From Actinostola sp. cb2023 (taxonomy: Eukaryota > Cnidaria > Anthozoa > Actiniaria > Actinostolidae), in assembly GCA_033675265.1 (NCBI GenBank), contig JAUJYZ010001058.1, positions 2,507,001-2,571,000 on the forward strand: a DNA stretch of 64,000 nucleotides, given 5' to 3'. Under the pieces are notes generated by a model. It saw only the letters and a list, made by a program, of their open reading frames with translations. It ran no database searches and had not been told where the DNA came from. Each line of letters starts with the position of its first letter. The first letter of the stretch is position 1. The position numbers were made by a program, and so were the translations under genes. Below are positions 48,277-63,091 of the stretch, one piece after another.

Positions 48277-49030
48277 ACCACGCAGATTCTCTGCTGACAG
48301 AGTCTCCTTTTCTCCCGAGGAAGAGAAGAGAAAGAAAAGAAGACTCTGCCCCCGTCCGTTAAATTCTCTGATCTAGCCGCCGTCCACTGTTGTGGACGAT
48401 GAAACAGGTTTAAAAAGCGTTTTTTTGAATAATAATTGTTTTGCGCATGACTAGAATAAAGTCTGCTGGCGTATTTTGGAGCCCGACAATATAAACGGCT
48501 GAATTTTCGATATAATGTTACTGTTTGCCAACGGGATATGGTAAATCTCTTATTTATCAAGCGGCAAATCGAACGGGATATGGTGTAAATCTCTTATTTA
48601 TCAAGCGGCAAATCGAGTGGCAATGGAGAATCGGCAAGTCGTCAATCATGTTTTGATGGTAATTTCACCTTTGAATTCCCTGATTTCTGATCAGATGAAA
48701 TCGTACGAAAAGTTCGGATTAAGTCGATTAAAGTGCAGTACAAAATTTCAAGATCAGTCCGAAGGTATTAGTGAAGCTAATATATCCTCTTCACAAGTCC
48801 TGAAACAATTCAAAAGTGGCATAGTAACGATCAAAACAATAACTTTGAACTTTGATTTGTCGATTTCACGTCTTCGCCCTAATCTTGCGTCAATCAATGT
48901 CACCCGTTGCTTAGGAATGGTAACGCATGCGCAACAGAGAAGTTAACGGACGGGGGCCGGCATAATGCATGCAGAGTCTTCTTTTCTTCCTCTTCTCTTC
49001 CTCGGTAGAAAAGGAGACTATGTCAGCAGG
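48277..49030. mobile_element. Inverted-repeat element, about 750 bp
   Basis: Arms at about 48277-48365 and 48944-49030 share CTCCTTTTCT...GAAGAGAAGAG and the GGACGGGGGC block in opposite orientation. Inside, GGGATATGGTGTAAATCTCT-type sequence is duplicated in tandem (about 48533-48617). The 109-codon frame at 48617 has no known domain. Confidence 0.65.
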
Positions 49031-49546
49031 GAATGAAGAAGAACGATGCCCGATAAGCCTAACTGACCAAATAAGGGAATGACACGTTTTACTATTAAAT
49101 TCTCGGGTCGTTGTTATTCTAAAAGTATCACGCATCACTATGAACATATAGTTCACGTCTAGCTTATGAAAGAACTCAACTCAGCCACCGCGATCAATTA
49201 AAGCTTAATACTAATTATTAGCAATTTAAAACGCCTTATTCTTTATAGATGCAAAGCCAGCTGGGTTCATATGCATGATATATTGTAATCAGCCCAGCCA
49301 ATGCAATTCATTAGTATTTTTAAATATGTATTCATAATAATGAGCATATATTACATTGATAATTTAGTTTAGGGGGGCTGGGGGGGGGGGGGGGGGGGGG
49401 GGGGGATAGTTTTGGTAAGTCAGTAAGGTTGAACATCTTTTATCTTTTGTATATAATTATTTTTACTGTTGTGTAATGCGCATTTGATCATATTCAAATG
49501 TTAAAATGCGCAATATAGGCAATAAATATTATTATTATTATTATTA
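49031..49546. other. Intergenic with a G run
   Basis: A poly-G run lies at 49381-49405, and an AATAAATATTATTATTATT retroposon-like tail at about 49521-49543. No gene is supported. Confidence 0.45.
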
Positions 49547-49771
49547 AATACTCCTTTTTACAGTTCCCGGCGCCATCTTGAAAGGTAGCCTTGCCTTCCT
49601 TTGCATCAAAGCGAGAGCAACGGTGATCTTGCAATGATATCGATAGAGACATGTGAATAATTGTCCAAGGTGTTTAAAAAAGGTATCTATTGCAAGGTGA
49701 CCGTTTGTCTCGCTTCGATGCAAAGGCACGGCTACCTTTCAAGATGGCGCCGGGAACTGTAAAAAGGAGTA
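49547..49771. mobile_element. 225-bp palindromic MITE
   Basis: Arms begin AATACTCCTTTTTACAGTTC and contain GGCGCCATCTTGAAAGGTAG. The complement closes at 49771. Confidence 0.85.
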
Positions 49772-50340
49772 TTCATTTGTTTCAGTTTTTGGACATCGAA
49801 TGATGCCAGGCATTTAGTAATTTGCGTTTGTTTTTTCAATCAACTATTCATTTTGTATTCAGGGGAAAAAAGAAACATATATTCTACGCTTTTTAAATGT
49901 ACAACTTGATACAATACAATACACTTTTATAAAGTATATTTTGCCTCTGACTTGTTTCTTTTTTGTTTCTTTTATTTTTTGCGTTCAATACACTTTATTG
50001 TATACACTTACTAAATTGTAGGACCCAAAAAGGATTGACGTGTATAGTTATATTTTAATGAAAAACTTACTGATAATACATCAGTATTACCACATTCCAG
50101 GGATCATCCAGGTTTTTTTTATTATATAGCGAACGAATGAATATGAATTATGAATAAACTTTATTTATTGAGGGTAGCACGTGGCAGTTTGTATAAACTG
50201 ATGACCCTGTGGCCCTCGTAACGTACCGGAAATGAAACAAAAAACAAATGAACGGAAGTGATTTCAAAAATATTGCTTCATTTTAATTAATTCGATCATT
50301 TAACTCACTGAGTTCATGAATTGACATCGACGGAGGAAAA
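49772..50340. other. Intergenic, no gene recognised
   Basis: AT-rich and non-coding. Confidence 0.4.
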
Positions 50341-50349
50341 GGTAGATAG

Positions 50350-50392
50350 AAGGATGGATGGATGGATGGATGGATGGATGGATGGATGGATG
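50350..50392. repeat. (GGAT)n microsatellite
   Basis: About ten GGAT units. Confidence 0.95.
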
Positions 50393-50466
50393 GACGTACG
50401 TACGGATGGAGGCATAACACACTAGTTATAACACACTAACTCCTCATGATTGCAATTGTAAGCAAG

Positions 50467-50857
<391 letters not shown>

Positions 50858-51097
50858 ATTAGAACTTAGCACTTTTCATCCAACATTCAGAATACCTTGC
50901 GTTGTAGCTCGTTCACCTTCTGCTATAACTATAAATTCGCTTTGAAACTCTGATTTACCGCTAAATTAACGGCCATTGTTGCATTTGTTGCAAAGAGCAA
51001 CAACGATACCCCGTCATGTTCATGACTGAATAAAAGACACATAGGAAGAAAGAAGTAGATCTTTATTATAATTCAGATGTAACTAATTGAAGTAATC

Positions 51098-51454
51098 GCG
51101 CACATGGCTCAGTTGGTTGAGTACCGGTCTATTGTGCGGGAGGTTCGTGTTTCGAGTCCCGGCGGACCATTGCTCAGGGTCTTAAAATAATTGTGGAGAA
51201 AGTGCTGTCTTTGTAATTACATCTATACAAATGGTTAGACCTTCGCGTGGCTCGGATGATCACGTAAATGGCGGTCCCACTCCCCATTACATTGCACCGG
51301 AGGGACGTCAATTAAAGAACCCACACCACTCTTCCACTAAGAGTAGGGCACGAAGTTCCTGGCGTGTATGGCTTGACCTACTGGTGGATCCTACATTATA
51401 GGGCTAACCTCAGGATCTGCCATTTCAAAATACCTAGTGTAAGTATATCGAATA

Positions 51455-51485
<31 letters not shown>
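51098..51485 (+). mobile_element. tRNA-derived SINE
   Basis: Pol III box A, TGGCTCAGTTGG (51105-51116), and box B, GTTTCGAGTCC (51149-51159), are spaced as in a tRNA. The head is a recognisable tRNA-like stretch up to GGCGGACCA. A body of about 280 bp follows, then AATAAAG and an (ATT)n tail (51450-51485). The body length and tail show this is a retroposon and not a tRNA gene. Confidence 0.82.
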
Positions 51486-51486
<1 letters not shown>

Positions 51487-51494
51487 AATGACTT

Positions 51495-51660
51495 AAAAAT
51501 TGGTTGTCTCTGGCTTATCTATTTGTTATTAAAACTACAAACGTTTCGATCCTTCCTCGGATCTTCTTCAGTGTTAGTAACGATCTTGTAAAGATCGGAG
51601 GAAGGATCGAAAAGTTTGTAGTTTTAATAGCAAATGGATAAGCCAGAGACAATTAATTTT
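51495..51660. mobile_element. Penelope-like terminal hairpin
   Basis: Two long complementary arms (AAAATTGGTTGTCTCTGGCT and AGCCAGAGACAATTAATTTT at the ends) flank a short loop. On the minus strand, about 51572-51530, CTGAAGA is followed by a GATCC/GGATC stem and GAAACG, the order of a hammerhead core. Such motifs occur in Penelope-like element termini. The other arm reads GAAAAG and lacks the core. Confidence 0.6.
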
Positions 51661-51750
51661 AAAGTAATATAATTAATGCATCCTGGCTGTAATTACAAGA
51701 TTATTATTAAGTAAAAAGGTATATTTACAACAAGACAGAGATTCGAAATC

Positions 51751-54700
51751 TCAAATCAAATCAACAGATAAAAATGTACAAGCCACCATAATTATTAAGA
51801 AAGTAAGACTCAATCTCAAATATGAGCCCGCGTTACAAAGGTCAGAATCACAGCAGTTTATAGAACAAGATATTTGACCGGAAGTCTGAGTGCAGTAGGT
51901 GTAGTTTTGTTCTTTGCACATTGTTGATCGCGCACATCCCAGAATGTATCCTTGGCTAAAGTCACCAAATATAGCCGCTGACCAGTTGGCCTTGAGACAG
52001 CGGTCGAAGCCATTGGGGCATTCGAAGTCGATAATTCTGCCATGGCATTCGCCAAGAGAGTTTGAACTTCCACAACGGTGACATTTAAGCGCTAAACCTG
52101 TGGATGGATATTAACTTTTGAGACATGAAAGTAAAGTTACAAGCAGAGTTATCAGCAAACCAGAATATGAGCAGGTTATTTGGGGAGTGGAGAAGAAGAG
52201 GGTGGATGGATGAATGAAATAATTAATTAGTGAATTCATTAATGAGTGAATTACATGTATTTAATTAATGAATTTAACTTGCAAAGTTAACCATATGTAG
52301 TTTATAAAGTTGTTCCTCGACACTCGATGCCGCTAACTCGATATTCGAAATAAATCGATCAACTGATTTAATGTATATATATATAGACGATCGCCAAGAG
52401 ATACAATAAGATCCAGGACCCGGTTGTTCGAAAGGCGATTAGCGCTAATCCAGGAATCCAGGAACAACCGGCCCCAGACTTATATTAGTATAGTTTTTGG
52501 TCATACTAATAATAACAATAATAATAATATTAACGTGAAGTCGGGCTTATAACGTTAACTGATATAGCCTATTTGAACTAAATATAGATATCTTAGTGCG
52601 ATTAAAACAGTGTTTGGTCGCTTGTTGCGTGACACGGTAGAACATGCTTTCAGTTGTAAAAACGATTTCACAAACTCAGCGAATCACAATGACAATAGTT
52701 TATTTGGTGCCATAAATATATCCATAATCAGTACAAATATAAATAAACTGGACATCGCAGCGTGACTCGAACAATCACTGGTGAACAATATTTCCTGCAT
52801 TCTGGGCATTCAAATGATTTCCTTGCAACTGAATTGAACGATTTCCAAAACTCAGCAAAACCTTGAACGGCATTTTAAACATAAAGATCTGTCGGTGTTA
52901 TAAGCTTACCACAACATAAAATTACAGCATTACATACTGAAGACATTGACAGATTTCATTATTGAGTCGTTGTGCGATACATTCTCGTACCCAGAGCTCT
53001 GGGTACGACCTCCTCTCCGACCGAGGAGCTCTGGGTACGAGAATGTGTGCGATACTGATAGCATATTTATCTTCGAACTTCTCGCCTTTTGCTTTGATCC
53101 CCATTATTTCATCATTTAACTCAACATGTGAGTTCATTTGAGCAATATTTGTTTGTGAAGAAAGAGGCCGACTGATGTCTCGTGTTGATAAACCAGGTGG
53201 TCAGAGCCTTCGGTAATTATCTGAGCGGCCGACACACGGCGCATGCGCATTAGAAGCCACTTTCACGTTTGAGGTCAAAGACGACGGCGGCGGCCTGTAT
53301 TTTTAGAGTCGGGCCTTCCTGTGGAAGGCAGACGCCGAGTCTTGAAATGGGCTTTTTTTTTCGGTTAGAAGTGTCCAGTCCATCCCGGCCACAGGAAGCC
53401 CAGGAAGAGCGAGAGTGAGTATGTCATTCGAACAAAAAATCAATTTCCTGGTCCGTTATTAGAGTAAACGATCGGAAAGCAGGTCAGGACACTTATAGAT
53501 TGCCATTCTATTACATATCAAAAGCTCTTGATCGGGCGAATCGAGAAAGTATTTTATTTTCGGCTGAAACCAAGTCTTGGTGATTTGTTGCCTTGCCTGC
53601 GGAGTGAGCACTCAAAATAGATCGATCCCAAAATACACTAAATAGTCCTCTCATCCTAAGTTCACTCACTCACAGCACTCAAACAACTACTATTCTTTAT
53701 TTCTTGAGTATAATTGGGAGTTCGAGATTCTTAAAACCCATTCCACGATTGAGCGTACCACAGGAAGCCCAACGCTTACAAAATAACGGCCCAATGCAAA
53801 ACATCGTTTGGATGGTAAGCCTGTGGGCTAGAGATTGCCCGGAGTTCCAGCTGATCATCATGAGCGTCTAGTTAAATTTATTTTTTGGCCAAAAATGGAG
53901 ATTTTAATTCAGTTATCTATGCATTCGATTGCCAATGGTTCTGTTGTTATTGTGTCTTTAGCTTTGTAGTGTTTGCGGTAAAGAACTCGGAAATTAACAC
54001 TTTGTAAATTTAACCACAGGTACATTTCCTTCCATTCGTCATTTACATAAATGGCTTTTTTCGGAAGATGTTTATATTTATATATTTTAACATAAAAGAC
54101 CAGAAAAGTTTCAATCGACAGTATATTCAAATGTTGGTGACACTGTTAAATTTTAAAACGCTTCGGAACTCCTGAAACAAAAAAAAATTACTCAGTCGTC
54201 TGAAGTTGTAGCTATCAACTCGATCGTCGTTCCAGTATTCACCAGCAAAATCATATAAGGCTATGTAAAACTTTGTCTTCAGTTAATTATATTAAAGTTC
54301 AAAGAAAAATATATAAAGTATTCTTATGAGTCAAGCGTTCGCAAATAAATTATAAGGGCACTGTTTATATATTTCGGACTAAATTAACATAAAACAAAAT
54401 ACAAAATATCGATGATACGGAAACGTTTTGTATGCCTTCTTAGCCGTTTAGCTCGTTAGCAAATAAATTCGGACTTGAATATGTATTTATGTAATCATTT
54501 TTATTGTAAATTATAAAGACATATTTCTAACTGAATTTATTTTTTGAAGTTAAGGATTGATCTCTATTTTCGAAAATTAGAGATTAACAACGGTAGTTTC
54601 TTCTTCCTTCGTGAACTTAAAGTATATATAAAGTACTCTGACCAATACCTTGGGCGACGAAGACGGCGTTGATGAAAACAATTATGTAGAAAACCTCCAT
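51751..54700 (-). CDS. Ly6/uPAR-domain protein, probably GPI-anchored, two exons
   Basis: Exon 1 is 54700-54649: MEVFYIIVFINAVFVAQ plus one base, then GTATTG. Exon 2 is 52091-51751, after a CACAGGTTTAG acceptor. Joining them (phase 1) gives 130 residues and completes an Ala codon at the likely signal-peptidase site (AQA, then LKCHRC). The mature part has the three-finger pattern: LKCHRCG at the start, C..C pairs through the middle and the closing CCDSDLCNAGS. It has twelve cysteines. NWS and NYT are possible glycosylation sites. The hydrophobic C-terminus (LRLSLTFLIIMVACTFLSVD) follows NAGS, as for a GPI-attachment signal. The protein should sit on the outer cell surface; Ly6 relatives bind receptors or ligands. 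The main exon has no ATG, so ATG-based ORF searches miss it. The intron is about 2.6 kb and contains MITEs. It is related to the gene at 57747. Confidence 0.85.
52978..53047. repeat. Hairpin in the Ly6 intron
   Basis: ACATTCTCGTACCCAGAGCT and its complement form the arms, with a short GAGGAGCTC core. Confidence 0.85.
53200..54630. other. Remainder of the Ly6 intron
   Basis: Non-coding, with CACAGGAAGCCC words at about 53390 and 53763. No exon is supported; the minus-strand frame at 53909-54130 shows no domain. Confidence 0.4.
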
Positions 54701-57568
<2,868 letters not shown>

Positions 57569-57675
57569 ATGTGGCAATCAAATTGTTCAAATGCTAGATG
57601 TGTATTTGTCATTCTTTGCAATAATAATATAAATAATTATTATTATCTAGCATTTGAACAATTTGATTGCCACAT
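57569..57675. repeat. 107-bp hairpin
   Basis: ATGTGGCAATCAAATTGTTC and its complement extend to CTAGAT/ATCTAG, about 33 bp of stem. It lies just 3' of the Ly6 exon at 57747. Confidence 0.85.
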
Positions 57676-57746
57676 AATAATAATTATTATTATTAGAGGA
57701 TTGTTATATTTGTCTCAGTGAAAACTACGTACAAACGATGATTTCC

Positions 57747-58084
57747 TCACAGTAAATAGAATACACAAGCCACTAAAATGAGAAGTGACGTCACATAAGT
57801 GATCTGTCCAGCAGTATTGCAAAGGTTTCCTTCACAGCATAATACTTTACAGGTGACGTATCCGTCAGTGTCGTTGCACATCTCGTAGGCATTGGTGGTA
57901 CAACTGTCATTTGTGGTACATCCTTTTACGTACCCAGTAGTTATGGAGCCAATTGTAGCAATGTCCCACATAGCCTTGATACAGCGATCCTCATGTGGCT
58001 TGCATATGCCGCTTGATTGGTAATACGTGCATTCCTCGAAGGATAGTTCATTGTCGCACATGTAGCACTGAAGAGGGGCTTTGG
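57747..58084 (-). CDS. Ly6/uPAR-domain protein, last exon, probably GPI-anchored
   Basis: The exon starts after an ACATTTTAG acceptor (phase 1, as in the 51751 gene) and encodes about 112 residues to the stop. The opening PLQCYMCDNELSFEEC and the closing VLCCEGNLCNTAG fit a Ly6/uPAR three-finger domain with twelve cysteines. The tail ITYVTSLLILVACVFYLL fits a GPI signal. The apparent in-frame Met upstream (58097) lies in the intron and should not be used as a start. The signal-peptide exon should lie at higher coordinates; I looked to 64000 and found no convincing one, so it is distant or outside the window. It is probably a tandem paralogue of the gene at 51751-54700. Confidence 0.85.
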
Positions 58085-59068
58085 CTAAAATGTACAAAAT
58101 AGTTGAGATAATATATTCTCAAACTCATTAATAATTCATTATACGTTATATTATTATTTAAGCATACATATAACACTTAGTGTTTGCCCCAAAAGCCAAA
58201 GGAATGCTTATCAGTAGGGGGCTCACACAAATATACAAGTTTAATTATTGATATTTCTAAGCTAACAAGCAAGAAAAAAAGAAAGACAAAAAAGAAAGGG
58301 ACGAAAGTACAAAAGACAGAACAATAAAAGACGTTATAAAATAACTATGATATAACGCGCGCTCTGATTGGCCAAAGGATGCGTATTCCGCGTGCTTTAT
58401 GAGAGCACACAGCACGCGCGCGCAGATATTCAAACATTTTTGTAACGAACAAAATTGAAAACTTGCCTTAAAATCATAATTGTATTATATAAAAGAAATA
58501 GAAAACTTGCCCGCTGTGCTATGTGCAGATTTATAGCACTTGGGGACTGATTTATAGCACGCGCGCTCGTTTTCTATTTCTTCATTAATTCATGATTGGA
58601 TGCACCAATTAGATGTTTGCTTTAGGGTCACGTGCATACCCTTGGATACTCGATCCAACACTGATGTTGGGTTTGGATCGGAAGACAAAAAATGAAATGT
58701 CTTTCGTCTTCTTGTTAGGGACAAATAGTTTCTAAATCTTTAAATGAATGACATTAATGTAACTACGTCACTACAGAGCATTGAATTGGCTTTTCGCTAC
58801 AATAACGTCACTACTGTTATCTAGATCCGAAAGTTATGTACTTTATATTTTGAGACATTTCAGTGGCAGGCACGGTGCGGGTACTGACTCTTAAGACATA
58901 ACATTCAAAAGTACAGAATCCTTCACTGTCTAGTATTAATTGTCGATTGTGGATTTTCTTAAATTTGATCCTAGATCACTTTTTATGATTATTACTTTAA
59001 TTAATAGCTTTATTCTGCATTTCACAAAGATTCATACTAGATACACTTAACTTATTTACATACTATAT
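58085..59068. other. Intron or upstream region of Ly6 gene 2
   Basis: No exon is recognised. A GC-rich block with repeated GCGCGC and ATAGCAC words at 58350-58580 looks repeat-derived. Confidence 0.4.
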
Positions 59069-59319
59069 ACAGCCCTTTGCAAAAATTATGTATATCAAGT
59101 ATATCAGTATAGCCGTATATCGGGTGCATTATGGGTAATTGAAAAAGTCCCCTAAATGATGTTTCACGCAAGCAACATTGGTGAAACTCTAGAATGTTAT
59201 GTAATTCAGTCTCTAGTTTGTTGTTTATTAGTTTCTGCTGCATATTTTGTGGCAAAACTCTAAAATAGTATTACCCATATAATGCACCCGATATATGGAT
59301 ATACTGATATACTTGATTT

Positions 59320-59932
59320 TACCCTGGTTCCAGAGGCTTTGTTAAGCTCTATAATACGATGTGCGGCGTCCCGCGAGCTGCGAAGAAGCGAGAATGATTT
59401 TCTTTCTCGCTGCTTCGCAGCTCGCGGGACATCGTATTATAGAGCTTAAAGTGCCTATGACGCTTATTTTTTTATTTTAAAAATCGATTGCATATGAAGT
59501 GAATAGTGGGATGGTTCAGTATTTTGTGATTTGAGCTTCGCATTTGCGAGTTATAAAGGTTTGAAATGTTGATATGGTAATTCAGTGACGTCAACGTAGG
59601 CATCATTTATTATACAAAAGTGCCCTTGTGCAAATTACTGACATTTTTAATCTTGCAAAATGTTATTCTACAACTTATATAAATGATGTTAAACTTTTTT
59701 TTCCATTTCAGAAAAGAGTACTGCTTGAAAAAATATAAATAAGATACGGCAAATGCCTACGTTGACGTCACCAAATTAGCATATCACGATTTCAAACCTT
59801 TATAACTCGCAAATGCGAAGCTCAAATCACAAAATACTGAACCATCCCACTATTCACTTCATATGCAATCGATTTTTAAAATAAAAAAATAAGCGTCATA
59901 GGCACTTTAACAAAGCCTCTGGAACCAGGGTA
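59320..59932. mobile_element. 613-bp TIR element with 9-bp target duplication
   Basis: Termini are TACCCTGGTTCCAGAGGCTT and complement. The exact 9-bp ACTTGATTT lies on both sides (59311-59319, 59933-59941). Inside, long arms beginning AAGTGCCTATGACGCTTATT mirror each other out to 59910. A 9-bp duplication is typical of Mutator-like elements; no transposase is present, so the class is inferred from the duplication alone. Confidence 0.88.
59346..59445. mobile_element. 100-bp hairpin with TTAA target duplication
   Basis: Ends are GCTCTATAATACGATG and complement, and almost the whole element is stem (GTCCCGCGAGCTGCGAAG and complement). TTAA lies at 59342-59345 and 59446-59449. The right arm of the host element shows the empty site (AAAGTGCC next to a single TTAA). 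Confidence 0.88.
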
Positions 59933-59964
59933 ACTTGATTTACATAATTTTGGCAATTGGCTTT

Positions 59965-61615
59965 ATTCTGTCTAATATATATATATAATACATTAGCAAT
60001 TAAGTAATGATCCGTGTAAGAAGTAGGCATATTTCAGGGGTCAAATCCAGAACAGCAGTTGGACACATTTGGTAATCGAATTATAATGCGTGAAAGTGAT
60101 TGGTTCAATACGTTAAAAGCGCGAAATTTGAATTCAAAACTAAATAAAATAAACCATAAAATGACTTTTTGGAAGATATTTATTCACCAATGTCTAGAAA
60201 ATTTATCAAAGGTTTTATGTTGTGAATTTTTTTGCGAAAATGAAATGGGGAACAGAACGAAATCGTACATATTACGTGTACTGATGAAGACCAATTCGTA
60301 ACTTGATGCTCTTGTGTGGTTTATCTATTGTTCACGAGTGTTCACGTAACTTTACAGAACTAAAGATAAAATGTATTTGTCTTCATTTTTATATGTTCTC
60401 GCCCAGCAAATCATCCACAAAATGTTCTCTATGTCAGTAACAAACTTCAGTACAATACCTGTAACATATGCCCATATGAGAATTTCTGATGTCGACCACC
60501 CTATATGCTAGCAATCGACAAAGTGCTTATATTTCTGAAGATTTCCAATGGAATGAAAATATAAAGTTTTCTAGCCTCAAGCACATGCAAGCAGTCTTCA
60601 CCGTTGCGAACTCCACAGGATTCCCTCCCTCTATTTCGGTGTTGGGCTTCCTGTGTCATATTTTGATCTGCCGATCGGACTGAATAAAGCCGAAAATTCT
60701 ATCCTTTTGATATTTTGAAGTTCTGAAATTGCTCTCTAAAATATCTACTTGAGTCCTGTATGTCATTTATTGCTTTTAGCGAGTTTTTGTGTCAAAGTAT
60801 ATAACTCGCTCTCGAGTTTATACTTGGCACCTCAAGATCGCCAATTAGCTGTGTGGTTTTCGCTCGAATATCACCCTTTCCCCTCATCGTCTGCTCCTCA
60901 AACTTTGGGATATGACAGGACGAATATCTACCAACGTCCTAGCTAAGTTTAAAGTCAATCACATTTAGAGAAGTTCTTTGAAATCGGAATTGAAGTTACT
61001 GACCTGCGAAGGTCAGCCGCTTCGCTCGCACCATGCACGGGGTGAAGATCGGGTGAAAAACAGACTAGCTTTCTGCCGGCTTTCTGCTATGAATATGTCC
61101 TAAAAAACTCAATGGCATCCAAGGAAAATCACACCAAACGACGTACAATTTTTTGGTGAATGAAATTAATGTAAAAGAACCCGAAATAAAACAGATAACT
61201 GCATGATATTATAAGATCTAAATGTCACTTCCAAGTATGACAGCCGCGGCGACCTTGTAACTCGAGCAAGATGGTCGTTGGACCAGTTCCCCGTTCAGAT
61301 CACGGTCAAATTACCCAGACACAATGGAAAAAAAGACTAGACTCGAACTGAGCTAAAAATACACTAAGAAAACTCATTACATCATATGTTTTTGGGCAAT
61401 TTTCTGATACGGACCAATCAGAAGTCTCCATTTTTATGTGCTTACCAATTAGGCGTTGACAGATTAAAACCTTTCCCGGATTACGGTACCAAATTTTGTC
61501 AAGTGATTATCTCATATCATCTTTCAAGTTCAAAATGACGCGATAAAATAAACATAAAAATATATATTTTCAAGAAGTACTCATTTTATTTTATTTTTAG
61601 GTTTTAATTAGCATT
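59965..61615. other. Intergenic, no gene recognised
   Basis: Frames at 60059-60301, 60489-60683 and 60749-60946 have no domains. A GTTGGGCTTCCTGTG word lies at 60642. Confidence 0.4.
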
Positions 61616-61680
61616 CTAAGAGCTCTGGTCATTGTTATGGATAGTAGCGCTAAATAAAATGTATTATTAATATTATTATA
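61616..61680. repeat. Retroposon-like tail (AGCGCTAAATAAA)
   Basis: AGTAGCGCTAAATAAAATGT followed by ATTATTAATATTATT. Same tail type as near 3850, 14340 and 25430. Confidence 0.5.
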
Positions 61681-62589
61681 AAAATTCAGTGTTTCGCCCT
61701 CTGATTGCTGATGGTTCCAATTCGGGTAGCTTTTTTTAATTTCAATCCAACAAGACGCTCAATGAGCGTACACTCGGGCTTATGACAAGGATAATGTCAG
61801 TTGCGTGAGGAGGGACATGACAATGACTGACAGTTGCGTGACAAGGGAGACTGTGTATATATGTGTCGGTGAGCGTAGATAAAAATCTCCGAATCGTACT
61901 TCCGTAGCATGTACTTGGAACGTTCAGTTGAGGTTCATATTCATGGTCAGACGGTTCTGATAACGTCTTTGGTTTCTTCGTTATCGCAGAGGAAAGTTGA
62001 ACTTCGTATCTTTGAAACATCCAGTTGATTCAGACTACGGTACGATGTGACAAAGCTCGACCAATCTGCTGTCTCTGCCTATACATTGAAAGATCTTGTT
62101 CGATTTATCTCGAAATCAGAAAGGAATTATCGATTAAAAATCAAAAGCTGCTTCTGTTAGATTTAAGATGTGACCTCAAGTGACCTCAAATACGTTTAAA
62201 TACGTACGACAGCGTACTCTTGAAGAGTCGGAGATCTTTATCTATGAGTCACCGACCAAAATAGTCTCCCTCGTCACTAAGCGTCTTCTTCTGTAATAGA
62301 TCCCTAAAATCTAAGGACGTTTTGATTTCGATTGTATTTTTGCATGCCGTTCACTGACCTGTTTTGAGCGTGGAAATTCTGTTCTAACAAAGATCACACA
62401 GCTGTAATCGTACTGAATTTTTCAAACGTGGAATAAAATAAACATGATCCATCGTGAGTCGACTGGCTCGATTGTTTGCATGACTTCTGTACATATAGCT
62501 TTCTGTCAATAGATGTAGTTACATCGCTGGTCGCGAGTTTAATTATAAACACTCAAGGACATACGACTGGACTGTACACGTACTATTAC
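61681..62589. other. Intergenic, no gene recognised
   Basis: The 92-codon minus-strand frame at 61742-62020 shows no domain. Confidence 0.4.
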
Positions 62590-62740
62590 AATTAGCAACA
62601 AACATGGCATAGCGAGGTCATGATAGTTTTTGAGTTCATTTCATTTACTTTTCAGTCTCGACTGGCTCAATTAGCAACAAACATGACAACATAGCGAGGT
62701 CTTGATACTTTTTGAGTTCATTTCATTTGCTTTTCAATTC
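62590..62740. repeat. Direct duplication, about 80 bp
   Basis: CAATTAGCAACAAACATG and TTTTTGAGTTCATTTCATTT occur twice, at about 62590-62652 and 62669-62730. Confidence 0.8.
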
Positions 62741-62960
62741 ATTTTTTGATGTTCGTGGAACGACGTCGTACAACAGCCGATAAAACACGGGCTTTAAACA
62801 CGCTCATTTCACAGACAAAAGCATACGCCGATTCGTGTCAGTTGGCCCACTCTGAAAGATGTCGTTTCATTTATAACAAAAGCAAACGCGCCTTAGCTTC
62901 ATCGTGGAACGATCAACTACAATCCTGACCTTAATAGCTTGAAGATCTATGATGAGAAAT

Positions 62961-63055
62961 CTTGAAACTCGATACGATCAAATACATCGCATTCTTTCTT
63001 CAATCTTGAAACTCGATACGATCAAATACTTCGCATTCTTTCTTCATTCTTCGCA
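62961..63055. repeat. Short tandem duplication
   Basis: TCTTGAAACTCGATACGATC followed by CGCATTCTTTCTTC occurs twice in tandem. A poly-A run follows at 63068-63091. Confidence 0.85.
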
Positions 63056-63091
63056 TTCTATGACCAGGAAAAAAAAAAAAAAAAAAAAAAG

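Larger units (their letters stand above)
59069..59964. mobile_element. Nested element, outer shell (family B MITE)
   Basis: The left end (ACAGCCCTTTGCAAAAATTA) and a decayed right end (ACATAATTTTGGCAATTGGC) resemble the MITE at 30651-30932. TATATCGGGTGCATTATGGG and its complement form the next inner stem (59116 and 59277). The right half is split by the insertion at 59320-59932. Confidence 0.7.

Noticed and set aside
51098..51172. Functional tRNA gene
   Set aside because: Box A and box B are present, but the sequence runs on into a long SINE body and (ATT)n tail.
51858..52073. 71-codon minus-strand frame beginning MEVQTLL
   Set aside because: It is in the wrong frame over the real Ly6 exon, whose own frame gives the cysteine pattern.
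58085..58097. Met at 58097 as start of Ly6 gene 2
   Set aside because: These bases belong to the intron before an ACATTTTAG acceptor. The domain needs a separate signal-peptide exon.
61010..61055. Signal-peptide exon for Ly6 gene 2 (ATG in TGCATGG context on minus strand, GTCAGT donor)
   Set aside because: It encodes a short basic peptide (MVRAKRLTFAG), not a hydrophobic signal, and ends without a matching context.
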